A stretch of DNA of 64,000 nucleotides from contig NZ_JAALJH010000051.1 in assembly GCF_011064615.1 (NCBI RefSeq), positions 1 to 64,000 on the forward strand, in the 5' to 3' direction. A program made the position numbers and the translations under genes. Positions 20,561 to 30,512 of the stretch are shown in pieces; the first letter of the stretch is position 1; every line of letters begins with the position of its first letter. The stretch is from Aquisphaera insulae (GTDB lineage Bacteria > Planctomycetota > Planctomycetia > Isosphaerales > Isosphaeraceae). The notes beneath the pieces were generated by a model. That model did not search any database and was not told where the DNA came from. It saw only the letters and a list, made by a program, of their open reading frames with translations.

Positions 20561-20944
20561 GATCGTCCTCCTTTCGGGAGATTAGCCGACAATCGGCCCG
20601 ATCCTGGGCGCGCGAATTCCTCGCGAGTGCTCAGGGACGCCACCAGTCCTACACTAACCGCAACGGCCCGAGTTGATTTCTGTTCCGGGGCATACTCTAC
20701 GAGATATTTGGGTCGAAATCCACGAGCCAGGCGATGACAGACGAGGGGGCCTAACCAAACCTCCGGGTAAGGCTGGAAAACTGGGATATTGTTCGATAAA
20801 GTCTAAACCATAACCAGCCCGAAGGGCGCGCCGAAGGCCGCCGAGCTGTTCGCGTCATGCCATCAAGGGCGCCAGATCGACGACAGATACGCATCGCGAC
20901 GGCGATTTTTCGCAAGAGCGGCGGCGAGGACATCTTCTTCGGCC
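20561..20944. other. Intergenic region without a gene
   Basis: These 384 bases separate the 5' end of the ECF sigma gene from the 3' end of the histidine kinase gene, both on the minus strand. The stretch around 20680-20720 is locally richer in A and T, as expected for a promoter driving the sigma gene. I see no open frame with coding character, no RNA gene and no convincing terminator. Confidence 0.5.
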
Positions 20945-22588
20945 TCAGAACTCGGTCCGATCGAGGCCGGGGAGGCGGACCGTGAATTCGGAACCCTGAC
21001 CCGGCCCGTCGCTCCGGGCGTCCAGGCCGCCCCCGTGCATCTCGATCAGGGTCTTGGCCAGGGTCAGGCCGATCCCGAGCCCCCCATCGGATCGCGCGAG
21101 CGTCCGCTCGCCCTGCGCGAACAGCTCGAACATCGCGTCGATCCGGTCGGGGGGGATCCCCACGCCGTTGTCGCGGATCGAGATGACGATGTCCCGCCCG
21201 ACCGCGCCTCCGTGGAGCCGGATCTTGCCCCGTTCCGGCGTGAACTTGGAGGCGTTCGAGAGCAGATTGACGATGACCTGTTCCAGCCGCACCGGGTCGG
21301 CGAAGACCGGTGACGGGCGGGGCGGCGCGATCACTTCCAGGGTCTGCCCCCGCTCCTCGACGAGCGGCCTGACGGCCTGGGCCGCCTTCATGACGCACTC
21401 GACGACGTCGACCTCCGTCCGCTGGAGCGAGACCTTCCCCAGGGTGAGCCGGGACGCGTCGAGGAGGTCGTCGACGAGACGCGTGAGGTGATTGGTCTGG
21501 CGGTCGAGGACGTCGGTCGCCCATTCGCGATCGGCCGGATCGAGGCTGGCCCGCAGCAGCCCCGCCGCGCTGGCGATCGCTCCGAGCGGGTTCCTGAGCT
21601 CGTGTCCGAGCATCGCCAGGAATTCGTCCTTGCGGCGATTGGCCAGGGCCAGGGCGTCCTTGGCCTCCTGGAGCGCGGTGATGTCCACGACGACCCCCAC
21701 GACCCCCTGGGGCGTGCCGGCCTCATCCCTCACGGGCATGGCATTGAGCAGCGTGCTGAGGCAGCTCCCGTCGGCCCGCACCACCTGGTAGATCTCCCCC
21801 AGGACGTCCCCCTCCTCCCGGGCGGCTCGAAGCAGCGGTGCCCCCGGCGGATCCACCTCGATCCCATGCCGGAAGATGCGGAAGGGAGGGACCTCGGCGC
21901 GTTCGTAGGCGCGAACGACATCCTCGCCCGGCTCGATCCCGAGCATCTCCGCCATCGCCCGGTTGCATGTCACGCTCAGGCATTCGGAGTCCTCGGCGAC
22001 GAGGATCCCGACGGGCGCGGTGTCCAGCACCGTCTGGAGCTGCCGGACTCGACGCGTGAGCTGGAGGTTGAGCTGGCCGATCTCCTCGAGGCGTTGCACC
22101 CGCTCGCTCAGGTCGCGGAGCACGATCACCCGCGCGGAGACGACGCCGCGGTCATCGGCGACCGGCGTGCACGTCGCCTCCACCTTGAGGCGATGGCCGC
22201 CGCGACGGATCAGGACGCGCTCGGTAGGGCTCGGCGAGAACGGCCGGCACTGGTCGCAGTGCTCCAGTCCGCAACTCTTGCCCGGCTCGGGCGCGTGACC
22301 ATGGACCTCCAGGATTTCCGCGATGGGGTGGCCGATGGCCTCGTGGCGGGCCCAGCCGGAAAGCTCCGTCGCGGCCCGGTTCAGGAGGATCACGTCCCCC
22401 GCCTCGTCCGTGATCACGACCGCTTCGGAGAGGGTCGCCAGCAAGGCCGGCAGCCAGGCAGGGATACCGCCCACCGGGATCGGCCCCGCCGAGGTCTCCC
22501 GGGCCGACGGGATCTCCGCGCCGTGGGTGTACGCGTCGGGGGGCGGAATCAACGATGTCTGCCTTTCTGAATTTCCATCGGGGATCAA
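20945..22588 (-). CDS. Soluble PAS-PAS sensor histidine kinase with a cysteine cluster
   Basis: The protein (about 547 residues) has two PAS domains (about 45-160 and 185-305), then HisKA (DEFLAMLGHELRNPLGAI, His329) and HATPase_c domains (N box VNLLSNASKF, G1 DNGVGIPPD, G2 GGLGIGLTLAKTL). No transmembrane helix is visible, so it is probably cytoplasmic. PAS1 carries Cys106, Cys111 and Cys114 (SCGLEHCDQC), which could bind metal or respond to redox. No response regulator is adjacent. The start is uncertain: TTG 22588 (after GGGACGAGG) or TTG 22552 fit best, and no in-frame ATG precedes PAS1. The HAD gene ends 53 bp upstream on the same strand. Confidence 0.88.
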   Translation of the reverse strand: MIPDGNSERQTSLIPPPDAYTHGAEIPSARETSAGPIPVGGIPAWLPALLATLSEAVVITDEAGDVILLNRAATELSGWARHEAIGHPIAEILEVHGHAPEPGKSCGLEHCDQCRPFSPSPTERVLIRRGGHRLKVEATCTPVADDRGVVSARVIVLRDLSERVQRLEEIGQLNLQLTRRVRQLQTVLDTAPVGILVAEDSECLSVTCNRAMAEMLGIEPGEDVVRAYERAEVPPFRIFRHGIEVDPPGAPLLRAAREEGDVLGEIYQVVRADGSCLSTLLNAMPVRDEAGTPQGVVGVVVDITALQEAKDALALANRRKDEFLAMLGHELRNPLGAIASAAGLLRASLDPADREWATDVLDRQTNHLTRLVDDLLDASRLTLGKVSLQRTEVDVVECVMKAAQAVRPLVEERGQTLEVIAPPRPSPVFADPVRLEQVIVNLLSNASKFTPERGKIRLHGGAVGRDIVISIRDNGVGIPPDRIDAMFELFAQGERTLARSDGGLGIGLTLAKTLIEMHGGGLDARSDGPGQGSEFTVRLPGLDRTEF

Positions 22589-22641
22589 CCTCGTCCCTCG
22601 GTCGGTCCGCGGCCGCCGCCCGTGCCTCCGAGATCGCCTCG

Positions 22642-23334
22642 TCAGCCCGCCGACGACCTCCCCTTGTTGCCTGAGGCGCCGTCCTCCCAGCCCAGGAAGC
22701 GGAGGATCCCGGCGACCGGTTCGAGCCCCGTGAAGTAGACGGAATCCCCGACCCAGGGGCCGAACTCGCGTCGATGCCCGATCGCCAGGCAGGTGAGCCC
22801 CGCCTCCCGGGCCGACGCCAGGCCCGAAGGAGAATCCTCGAACGCCGCGGCCTGCGTGGGCTTGATGCCGAGCTGTCGGACCGCGAGCGCATAGCCTTCC
22901 GGATCCGGCTTGGCCGACTGGACATCCTCCTTCGACACGATGACGTCGAATGCGTCGGCGAGCCCGGCGGACTCCAGGACGACCTCGACGTTCTCTCGCG
23001 ACGTTCCGGTCACGACCCCGGTCTTCGCCCGCCCCTTGAGTCGGCCGATGAGCTCGTGGACCCCGGCGTAGACGCGGGGAGAATTCCGGAGCAGGACCCT
23101 GGTCAGTGCGGCCTTTCGCCCCAGCCAGCCTTCGAGGTCCGCATCCTCGATCCCGGCTTCCGCGAAGAGGGTCCGGAGGAATTCTCGGTCGTCCACCTCC
23201 GCGGCGCGGGCCGCGATCGCGTCGGGGACCATCCATCCGAGCGCGGCGAGCGTCCGCTGCCAGGCCGCGACGTGATGGTTTTCCGTGTCCGCGATCACCC
23301 CGTCGAAGTCGAAGAGTACGGCAAGCGGCGGCAT
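22642..23334 (-). CDS. HAD-superfamily phosphatase/phosphoglucomutase-like
   Basis: The 230-residue HAD hydrolase shows all four motifs: DFDGVIADT (motif I, nucleophile Asp and acid/base Asp), VVTGTS (motif II), SAKPDPEGY (motif III Lys) and AFEDSPSG (motif IV). The helical cap after motif I fits subclass I, close to beta-phosphoglucomutase and phosphoglycolate phosphatase. GAAGGG seven bases before the ATG supports the start. It probably dephosphorylates or isomerises a small sugar phosphate. It is divergent from a sugar-phosphate isomerase gene and upstream of the histidine kinase. Confidence 0.85.
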   Translation of the reverse strand: MPPLAVLFDFDGVIADTENHHVAAWQRTLAALGWMVPDAIAARAAEVDDREFLRTLFAEAGIEDADLEGWLGRKAALTRVLLRNSPRVYAGVHELIGRLKGRAKTGVVTGTSRENVEVVLESAGLADAFDVIVSKEDVQSAKPDPEGYALAVRQLGIKPTQAAAFEDSPSGLASAREAGLTCLAIGHRREFGPWVGDSVYFTGLEPVAGILRFLGWEDGASGNKGRSSAG

Positions 23335-23479
23335 TTTGACCCTTCTGCAAGTGCAGGCCCCGCCCCCGGGGCGTGGCGACGACACCTGATTATACCAAAG
23401 GTCCCGCCCCGGCCACGGGGGTTGCAATCGGACCGCTCAGGCGGACGTCCCGGGTCGTGGCGAGCGGCCCGCCAAATCC

Positions 23480-23508
23480 TTGACAACGCTTAAGTTACGC
23501 CCTAATGT
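23480..23508 (+). promoter_or_regulatory. Possible sigma-70-type promoter for the isomerase gene
   Basis: TTGACA is followed, 17 bases later, by TAATGT, a weak -10 match. It lies about 155 bp before the isomerase ATG in an AT-richer patch (CTTAAGTTACG) of an otherwise GC-rich divergent intergenic region. Confidence 0.35.
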
Positions 23509-23664
23509 TGCGGATTCCAGGCCGCATCGCCGCGGTGGCGTGCGGGTCCGCCCCGAGGCGGGCGCCGGGGATCCGGAGGGCCGATCGGCCGAACCGGATT
23601 CGGACCTGGCGCGGTCCGCACGACGATCGATTTCGAGAGACCAGCAAACCCGGGAGATCGCACC

Positions 23665-24678
23665 ATGTCACGTCCCGTGACCCTCTTCACCGGCCAGTGG
23701 GCCGACCTGCCCCTCGAGGAGATCTGCAAGAAGGCCAGCCAGTGGGGCTATGACGGCATCGAGCTGCCGTGCTGGGGCGATCACTTCAACGTGCAGAAGG
23801 CCCTCAGCGACGAGTCCTACTGCAAGGGCCGCCACGACCTCCTGGGCAAGTACGGGCTCAAGGTCTGGGCGATCTCCAATCACCTGGTCGGACAGGCCGT
23901 CTGCGACCTCATCGATGAGCGGCACAAGCTGATCCTCCCCGAGCACGTCTGGGGCGACGGCAAGCCCGAGGGCGTCCGCCAGCGGGCCGCGAAGGAGATG
24001 ATGGACACCGCCCGCGCCGCCCAGAAGCTGGGGGTCAAGGTGGCCAACGGCTTCACCGGCTCCTCCATCTGGCACCTCCTCTATTCGTTCCCGCCCGTCT
24101 CCGATGCCATGATCGAAGCCGGCTTCAAGGACCTGGCCGACCGCTGGAACCCGATCCTCGACGTGTTCAAGGAGTGCGGCGTCCGGTTCGGCCTGGAGGT
24201 CCATCCGACCGAGATCGCCTTCGACCTCTACTCCGCCGAGATGGCCCTCAAGGCCCTGAACCATCGCCCCGAATTCGGCTTCAATTTCGACCCCAGCCAC
24301 CTCCTCTGGCAGATGGTGGACTCGGTCGAGTTCATCCGCGCCTTCCCCGACCGGATCTACCACGTCCACGTCAAGGACGCCGCCCGGACCCTCAACGGCA
24401 AGAGCGGCATCCTCGGCTCGCACATCAACTTCGGCGACCCCCGCCGGGGCTGGGACTTCCGCTCGCCCGGCCGCGGCCAGGTCGACTTCGACGCGATCGC
24501 CCGCACGCTCAATGAGATCGGCTACGCCGGGCCCCTCTCCGTCGAGTGGGAAGACCCCGGCATGGACCGCGAGTACGGCGCCGCCGAGGCCGCCCGCTTC
24601 GTCAAGGAGCGGATGGGCTTCAAGTCCGCCGGCCGCCTCTTCGATTCCGCGTTCGCCGAGGGGCAGGCGAAGAAGTGA
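23665..24678 (+). CDS. Sugar phosphate isomerase/epimerase (AP endonuclease 2-like TIM barrel)
   Basis: The 337-residue protein has no signal peptide and shows the features of xylose-isomerase-like TIM barrels: DGIELPCWGDHF, GLEVHPTEIAFD, FNFDPSHLLWQ, YHVHVKDAAR and LSVEWEDPGMD. The Glu, His and Asp residues in these motifs are the likely divalent-metal ligands. Such enzymes interconvert sugars or inositols (compare IolE/IolH), and the exact substrate cannot be read from sequence. A 12-bp GC-rich hairpin follows. The divergent HAD phosphatase suggests a shared sugar-phosphate theme. Confidence 0.88.
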   Translation: MSRPVTLFTGQWADLPLEEICKKASQWGYDGIELPCWGDHFNVQKALSDESYCKGRHDLLGKYGLKVWAISNHLVGQAVCDLIDERHKLILPEHVWGDGKPEGVRQRAAKEMMDTARAAQKLGVKVANGFTGSSIWHLLYSFPPVSDAMIEAGFKDLADRWNPILDVFKECGVRFGLEVHPTEIAFDLYSAEMALKALNHRPEFGFNFDPSHLLWQMVDSVEFIRAFPDRIYHVHVKDAARTLNGKSGILGSHINFGDPRRGWDFRSPGRGQVDFDAIARTLNEIGYAGPLSVEWEDPGMDREYGAAEAARFVKERMGFKSAGRLFDSAFAEGQAKK

Positions 24679-24713
24679 GAGCGCCGGCAGCGTCCCCGGC
24701 GTGAAGGCTTGCA

Positions 24714-24741
24714 CTCCCCGGCTTCCGATGAAGCCGGGGAG
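24714..24741 (+). terminator. Strong hairpin after the isomerase gene
   Basis: A perfect 12-bp stem (CTCCCCGGCTTC with GAAGCCGGGGAG) closes a CGAT loop, 35 bp past the stop codon. No T-run follows, so termination, if any, is not classically intrinsic. Confidence 0.6.
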
Positions 24742-24896
24742 GCTGTTCACGGGTTGGACGTCTCGAGCGACGACACTCGTTGCGATCCCCGCCTCACTCT
24801 GGTCCAACCTGGACCCTTGGCGATCCGGCGGGATAATAGGCAAATCCTGCGATCGGGTAGATGCACTGCGGACTGCGTTCTTTGGAGGACATGCCG

Positions 24897-25235
24897 ATGC
24901 CGACGAAGGACGAAGAAGCGGCCACCCTGGCCAGGAAGCATTATGACATCGATCTTGGGCTGATCCAGGTCTTTCGAGTACTCGCCACTCCGGAGCTGGA
25001 AGCCCTTTCCTCGGAGCCGATCAAGCTGCTGGAAGTCAATGACCTGACCTCCGCCTCCGGCATCCTCCCCATCGGCTTCGGACCGGCACCAGGAATCGGT
25101 ATTCACCATCCCACGATTATCATTGAGGTGACGCCCGAGGAATTTGACCAGATTCTGACGCAGGAACTGGCTCTTCCAAATGGTTGGCAGATCGGAAAGT
25201 TGATACCCCGAGAGACGGCCGCACCATGCCCCTGA
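24897..25235 (+). CDS. Conserved-looking small protein, first gene of a two-gene unit
   Basis: The 112-residue acidic protein (starting MPTKDEEAATLARKHYDIDL) has no signal peptide. It appears alpha/beta, with a hydrophobic strand TIIIEVTPEEFDQIL. GGAGG lies eight bases before ATG 24897, which favours it over ATG 24891. The 3' end overlaps the next gene by 10 bases, a strong sign of translational coupling. I recognise no family. Pairing with a HEPN-like protein suggests it may be an antitoxin or partner, but no nucleotidyltransferase (MNT) motif is visible. Confidence 0.65.
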   Translation: MPTKDEEAATLARKHYDIDLGLIQVFRVLATPELEALSSEPIKLLEVNDLTSASGILPIGFGPAPGIGIHHPTIIIEVTPEEFDQILTQELALPNGWQIGKLIPRETAAPCP

Positions 25236-25759
25236 CACTGTCCGAGGCCTGGGCCGACGCATTTGCCCGTCAGGCCGATGCGGACCTCCGAGGGTGGGAA
25301 CTGTATGGATTGCATCCGAAGGCCGTCGCTTCGGATTGTCACCGATTGCTGATGCTTCAGATGGCTAGCGAGAAGCTGTGCAAGTCCCACCTGATCCGGG
25401 GCGGAAGCCCCCCGGAGTCGGTTCAATCGACGCACGGTTATATCAGGAAAACACTTCCGATCATCCTCGAACGACTGCTGGATGCGTCGGGTACGCGGTC
25501 GCCGAAATATCGGAACATCCTGACGTGCTTCCGACATCTTGCCATCGAGATCGAGCTTCTCAGCCCCGCCATGAGGCGAGACGGCAGGCGACCCGACAAC
25601 TGCGAATATCCCTGGGAAGCGGATGGCCGGGTCGTTTCACCCCTGGACTGGACATTCCATCCCCTCCTGCTCTTGCAAGCCCCGGCCGGCGTCCTCTTCA
25701 TCAAGCTGCTGAGAGAGGCGATCACCCATTCCCTCGCTGTCACCCGTCAGGAGCCCTGA
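25226..25759 (+). CDS. HEPN-like helical protein, second gene of the unit
   Basis: The 177-residue, mainly helical protein has a segment (CHRLLMLQMASEKLCKSHLI) that resembles the helix-2 pattern of HEPN-domain proteins. It also has a distinctive DNCEYPWE motif near residue 132. HEPN proteins are often RNases in toxin-antitoxin or defence systems. The canonical RxxxxH motif is not evident here, so activity is doubtful. The ATG lies inside the 3' end of the previous gene, so the two are coupled. The stretch around both genes has lower GC and more mixed codon use than its surroundings, consistent with transfer. Confidence 0.65.
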   Translation: MPLTLSEAWADAFARQADADLRGWELYGLHPKAVASDCHRLLMLQMASEKLCKSHLIRGGSPPESVQSTHGYIRKTLPIILERLLDASGTRSPKYRNILTCFRHLAIEIELLSPAMRRDGRRPDNCEYPWEADGRVVSPLDWTFHPLLLLQAPAGVLFIKLLREAITHSLAVTRQEP

Positions 25760-25783
25760 CCTGAGCGAGCTAAATCGACCGGT

Positions 25784-26584
25784 TCATTCCCCTCGCGGCC
25801 GCCTCGGCAAGATCTGAGTCTCCCTGGCCTGCTTGCGGGCCAAGAGGTAAGCCCCGATCGCGGGGTAGATTATCCCGGGGCCGAGGAGAAGCGTCGTCAG
25901 GACCACGGGAAACGCCCCCGGGCTCCAGGCGTGCAAGCGACTTGCCCAGTCCGATCCAAGGATCGTCCGGGGAGAGTGCGTCAGCAGGCGGATCCAGAAC
26001 AAGTAGTACGCAATGACCGGTCCGAAGGTGATGGCGATGTCCGCAAACATCGAGGCCAGGGCACGGGGAACGCTCACTGAGGGGCGAGAGGGGATGTCGA
26101 AATGCTCGCGGAGGATCGCCTCAACCCCGGCCCGGGCAGCCTCGCGACGCTCGCTGGGGATACTGTCCCACATCAGGAAGAAACGGAACCGACCTGGTCC
26201 CTGGAACGAGTAACCTGCCCGGCTCGGGATGATGCGCCGGATGTCGCCCCATTCACAACTTCGCCGACCGAAGGGCCCGTCGAACGTCAATCCACGCTCA
26301 TCGACGGTCCTGGACGCTGGCAGGCAGCCCAGCCAGACGATGCCGGCGACGAAGGAAACAAGGACACCGCAGATAGCCGTTACGCTGTATTCACCACGTG
26401 CCCTGGGACCGGGTGTCCCCATGACGAGATCCTGGAAGGGCAAGGCCACAGCCCCGAGGAGTCCAACCGCCATCAAGGCCGCCAGCACAAGGCGAGCGAT
26501 GGCGCTCACCCGGTCGACATTCAGCCTGACGACGATCGGCAACGGTTCGGGAGCGGGGTGCGAATCGTCTTTCACGGATATCAT
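25784..26584 (-). CDS. Membrane protein with a PH-like domain
   Basis: The 266-residue protein has two predicted transmembrane helices near the N-terminus (about 30-48 and 70-92). A soluble segment follows, with the bacterial PH-like pattern RTVDERGLTFDGPFGRRSCEWGDIRR. Two more helices lie near the C-terminus (about 180-200 and 225-250), with a basic tail RPRGE. It ends 24 bp from the convergent HEPN-like gene. The start MISVKDDSH was chosen because the upstream in-frame region lacks coding character. Function unknown. Confidence 0.7.
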   Translation of the reverse strand: MISVKDDSHPAPEPLPIVVRLNVDRVSAIARLVLAALMAVGLLGAVALPFQDLVMGTPGPRARGEYSVTAICGVLVSFVAGIVWLGCLPASRTVDERGLTFDGPFGRRSCEWGDIRRIIPSRAGYSFQGPGRFRFFLMWDSIPSERREAARAGVEAILREHFDIPSRPSVSVPRALASMFADIAITFGPVIAYYLFWIRLLTHSPRTILGSDWASRLHAWSPGAFPVVLTTLLLGPGIIYPAIGAYLLARKQARETQILPRRPRGE

Positions 26585-26824
26585 CGTGGTAGGAACCGCA
26601 CGAAAGGCGGCTTCATGGTGGGGGATCGGTGCGGAGCCGGGAGCACGAGGTCGAGACGCAAGCAAGCAGCCCCGCGGCATCCCCCGCTTCGAGATTCTCT
26701 TCGCCGAAGCGACTGACTTATTCCCCTCAGGCCTGGCGGATTGGCATCGAACTCTGGATGCCGGTCTTGCAGGCACGTAGAATTCGGCTCTGGGCAAGGT
26801 GTCAACGAATCGGGAGACAAGGCC

Positions 26825-27016
26825 ATGTCGGGCCCCATCGTCCGCCGCTACGGCTTCCCTAACTTCGAGAAGATCTTCGGCGAACGGCCGCTCACTCATG
26901 GGAAGGATGAGGAGGCCGCGGAGGGCAAGTCGGACGGGGGTGAATCCAGCACGACGCGACCCGCGAAGCAGCCCGCGGTTGGAACCGTGGAAGAAAAGAC
27001 GAAGAAGGACGCCTGA
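26825..27016 (+). CDS. Small basic protein with FPNFEKIFG motif
   Basis: The 63-residue protein has a conserved-looking N-terminus, MSGPIVRRYGFPNFEKIFGE, and a disordered Lys/Glu-rich tail. Small proteins with a GP(I/V)VR start and an (N/W)xxIFG ending of the motif recur in planctomycete genomes as hypothetical proteins, as far as I recall. A GGGAGACAAGG stretch precedes the ATG. Function unknown; the motif could be a docking peptide. Confidence 0.6.
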   Translation: MSGPIVRRYGFPNFEKIFGERPLTHGKDEEAAEGKSDGGESSTTRPAKQPAVGTVEEKTKKDA

Positions 27017-27126
27017 GGCGAACGGCCGCCGCAAGGACCAGGGCTCACCCGGCCGCTACGAGGCCCGACCCTTCCGCCCGAATGCCGTTTTCGTTTCGTC
27101 TTCTCGGTGCCTCCGTGCCTCCGTGG

Positions 27127-28083
27127 TTAGCCCCTCCCCGGCTTGATCCCCGCGGCCGGCGGAGGCGGGACGGGCTTCGTCTGTCCCGGCCGGTTGAAGT
27201 GCGGCGGCGGCACGGTGTTCTTCCTCGGCGGTGAGAGGGCCTCGTTGAGGACCTCGGAGAGGCGGACGCCCGCCCGCGCCAGCCGCTCGGTGACGATCGG
27301 GAGGTTGGCGTCCTCGTAGTCGCGACCGATCCGCGAGCCGCTGCGGAGCGTGTTGCTGGTGCCGGGGACGCGGTAGGCCAGCCGCGCCGCCTCGAGGCTC
27401 TCGTTGATCCAGTCCTCGACGTCCCCCTTCGTCCAGTCCTGGGCCTCGGGCCGCCTGGCCAGGTCGAAGAGGGCGTCGGCGATGTCCCGCTCGCCGCGGT
27501 ATCCCTCGCGGAGGAGGCCGGAATCCCAGACCTGGTGGAGGTTCGTGAAATCGTCGCGGAAGAAGCTGAGTTGCACGTTGTTCCCGCCGCGGTCGCGGTT
27601 GTCTCCGACATGCATCGGCTGGTGGGCATCCTCGACCAGATGCACCACGTATCGCAGGGCCATCTGCCGGCGTGGCCGGGGCGCCTTCGGGTCGGCGAGG
27701 ATCTTGCGGAACTCCTCGAGCCGCGAGACGACGCAGTTGCCGCGGCAATCCGAGGGCGTGTACCGCCGGGCCGTGATGGGGACGTTCACGAAGTGCCAGC
27801 TCGCGCTGCCGGGGATGTCGCGGCTGTTCTCGTCCGCCCAGGTGGAGGCGTCGACCAGCGACTCGCCGGGCTCGAGCAGCGAGCGGACGGCCGCGCGGGC
27901 CTCGGGAGTCAGCCGCGACTCCGCCACTCGCGTCGCCGCCCGGTGCGCATTGCGACCCCAGCCGTAACCGACGCGAGGTGAGCCAAACCCGAGTGTCAGG
28001 GCCGCGGCCGCGGCCCAGATCGTCCAGCCCGGCGGCTTCCTCCGGCCCGCGGGGGGGCCCCCGCCCGTCGACCTTCGCTTCAT
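27127..28083 (-). CDS. Secreted S1/P1-type zinc nuclease
   Basis: The 318-residue protein has a basic, Pro-rich N-terminus and a signal peptide or anchor (IWAAAAALTLGFGSPRVGYG) ending just before the family's N-terminal Trp (WGRNAHRAATRVAE). Zinc-ligand motifs are visible: the initial WGxxxH, DASTWADE, WHFVNVP, VVHLVEDAHQPMHVGDNRDRGG and LHQVWDSGLL. S1/P1 enzymes cleave single-stranded DNA and RNA and remove 3'-phosphates. A periplasmic or secreted role in nutrient scavenging is likely. The C-terminal tail is Pro-rich. It is divergent from the SEC-C gene, with 139 bp between the starts. Confidence 0.9.
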   Translation of the reverse strand: MKRRSTGGGPPAGRRKPPGWTIWAAAAALTLGFGSPRVGYGWGRNAHRAATRVAESRLTPEARAAVRSLLEPGESLVDASTWADENSRDIPGSASWHFVNVPITARRYTPSDCRGNCVVSRLEEFRKILADPKAPRPRRQMALRYVVHLVEDAHQPMHVGDNRDRGGNNVQLSFFRDDFTNLHQVWDSGLLREGYRGERDIADALFDLARRPEAQDWTKGDVEDWINESLEAARLAYRVPGTSNTLRSGSRIGRDYEDANLPIVTERLARAGVRLSEVLNEALSPPRKNTVPPPHFNRPGQTKPVPPPPAAGIKPGRG

Positions 28084-28222
28084 CAACGCACCCTCATTCC
28101 AGGACTCCGTCGGCCGGCCCGTCGCGGCCCCGGCGGACAGGCAACAGCATAGGCGCCACGCCGAGGAATTTGCTAGTGTGACCCGCTGGTCTTGCAGGCG
28201 AGAACACCGAAGGAAGGACGAC

Positions 28223-30466
<2,244 letters not shown>

Positions 30467-30512
30467 TGGCGGCGGAACGGGGATCGGATTCGACGGCGGA
30501 GGATGTTGCGGC

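Noticed and set aside
25226..25759. Assignment as an active HEPN RNase toxin
   Set aside because: Only one helix resembles HEPN and the RxxxxH catalytic motif is not visible, so I kept it as HEPN-like of unknown activity.
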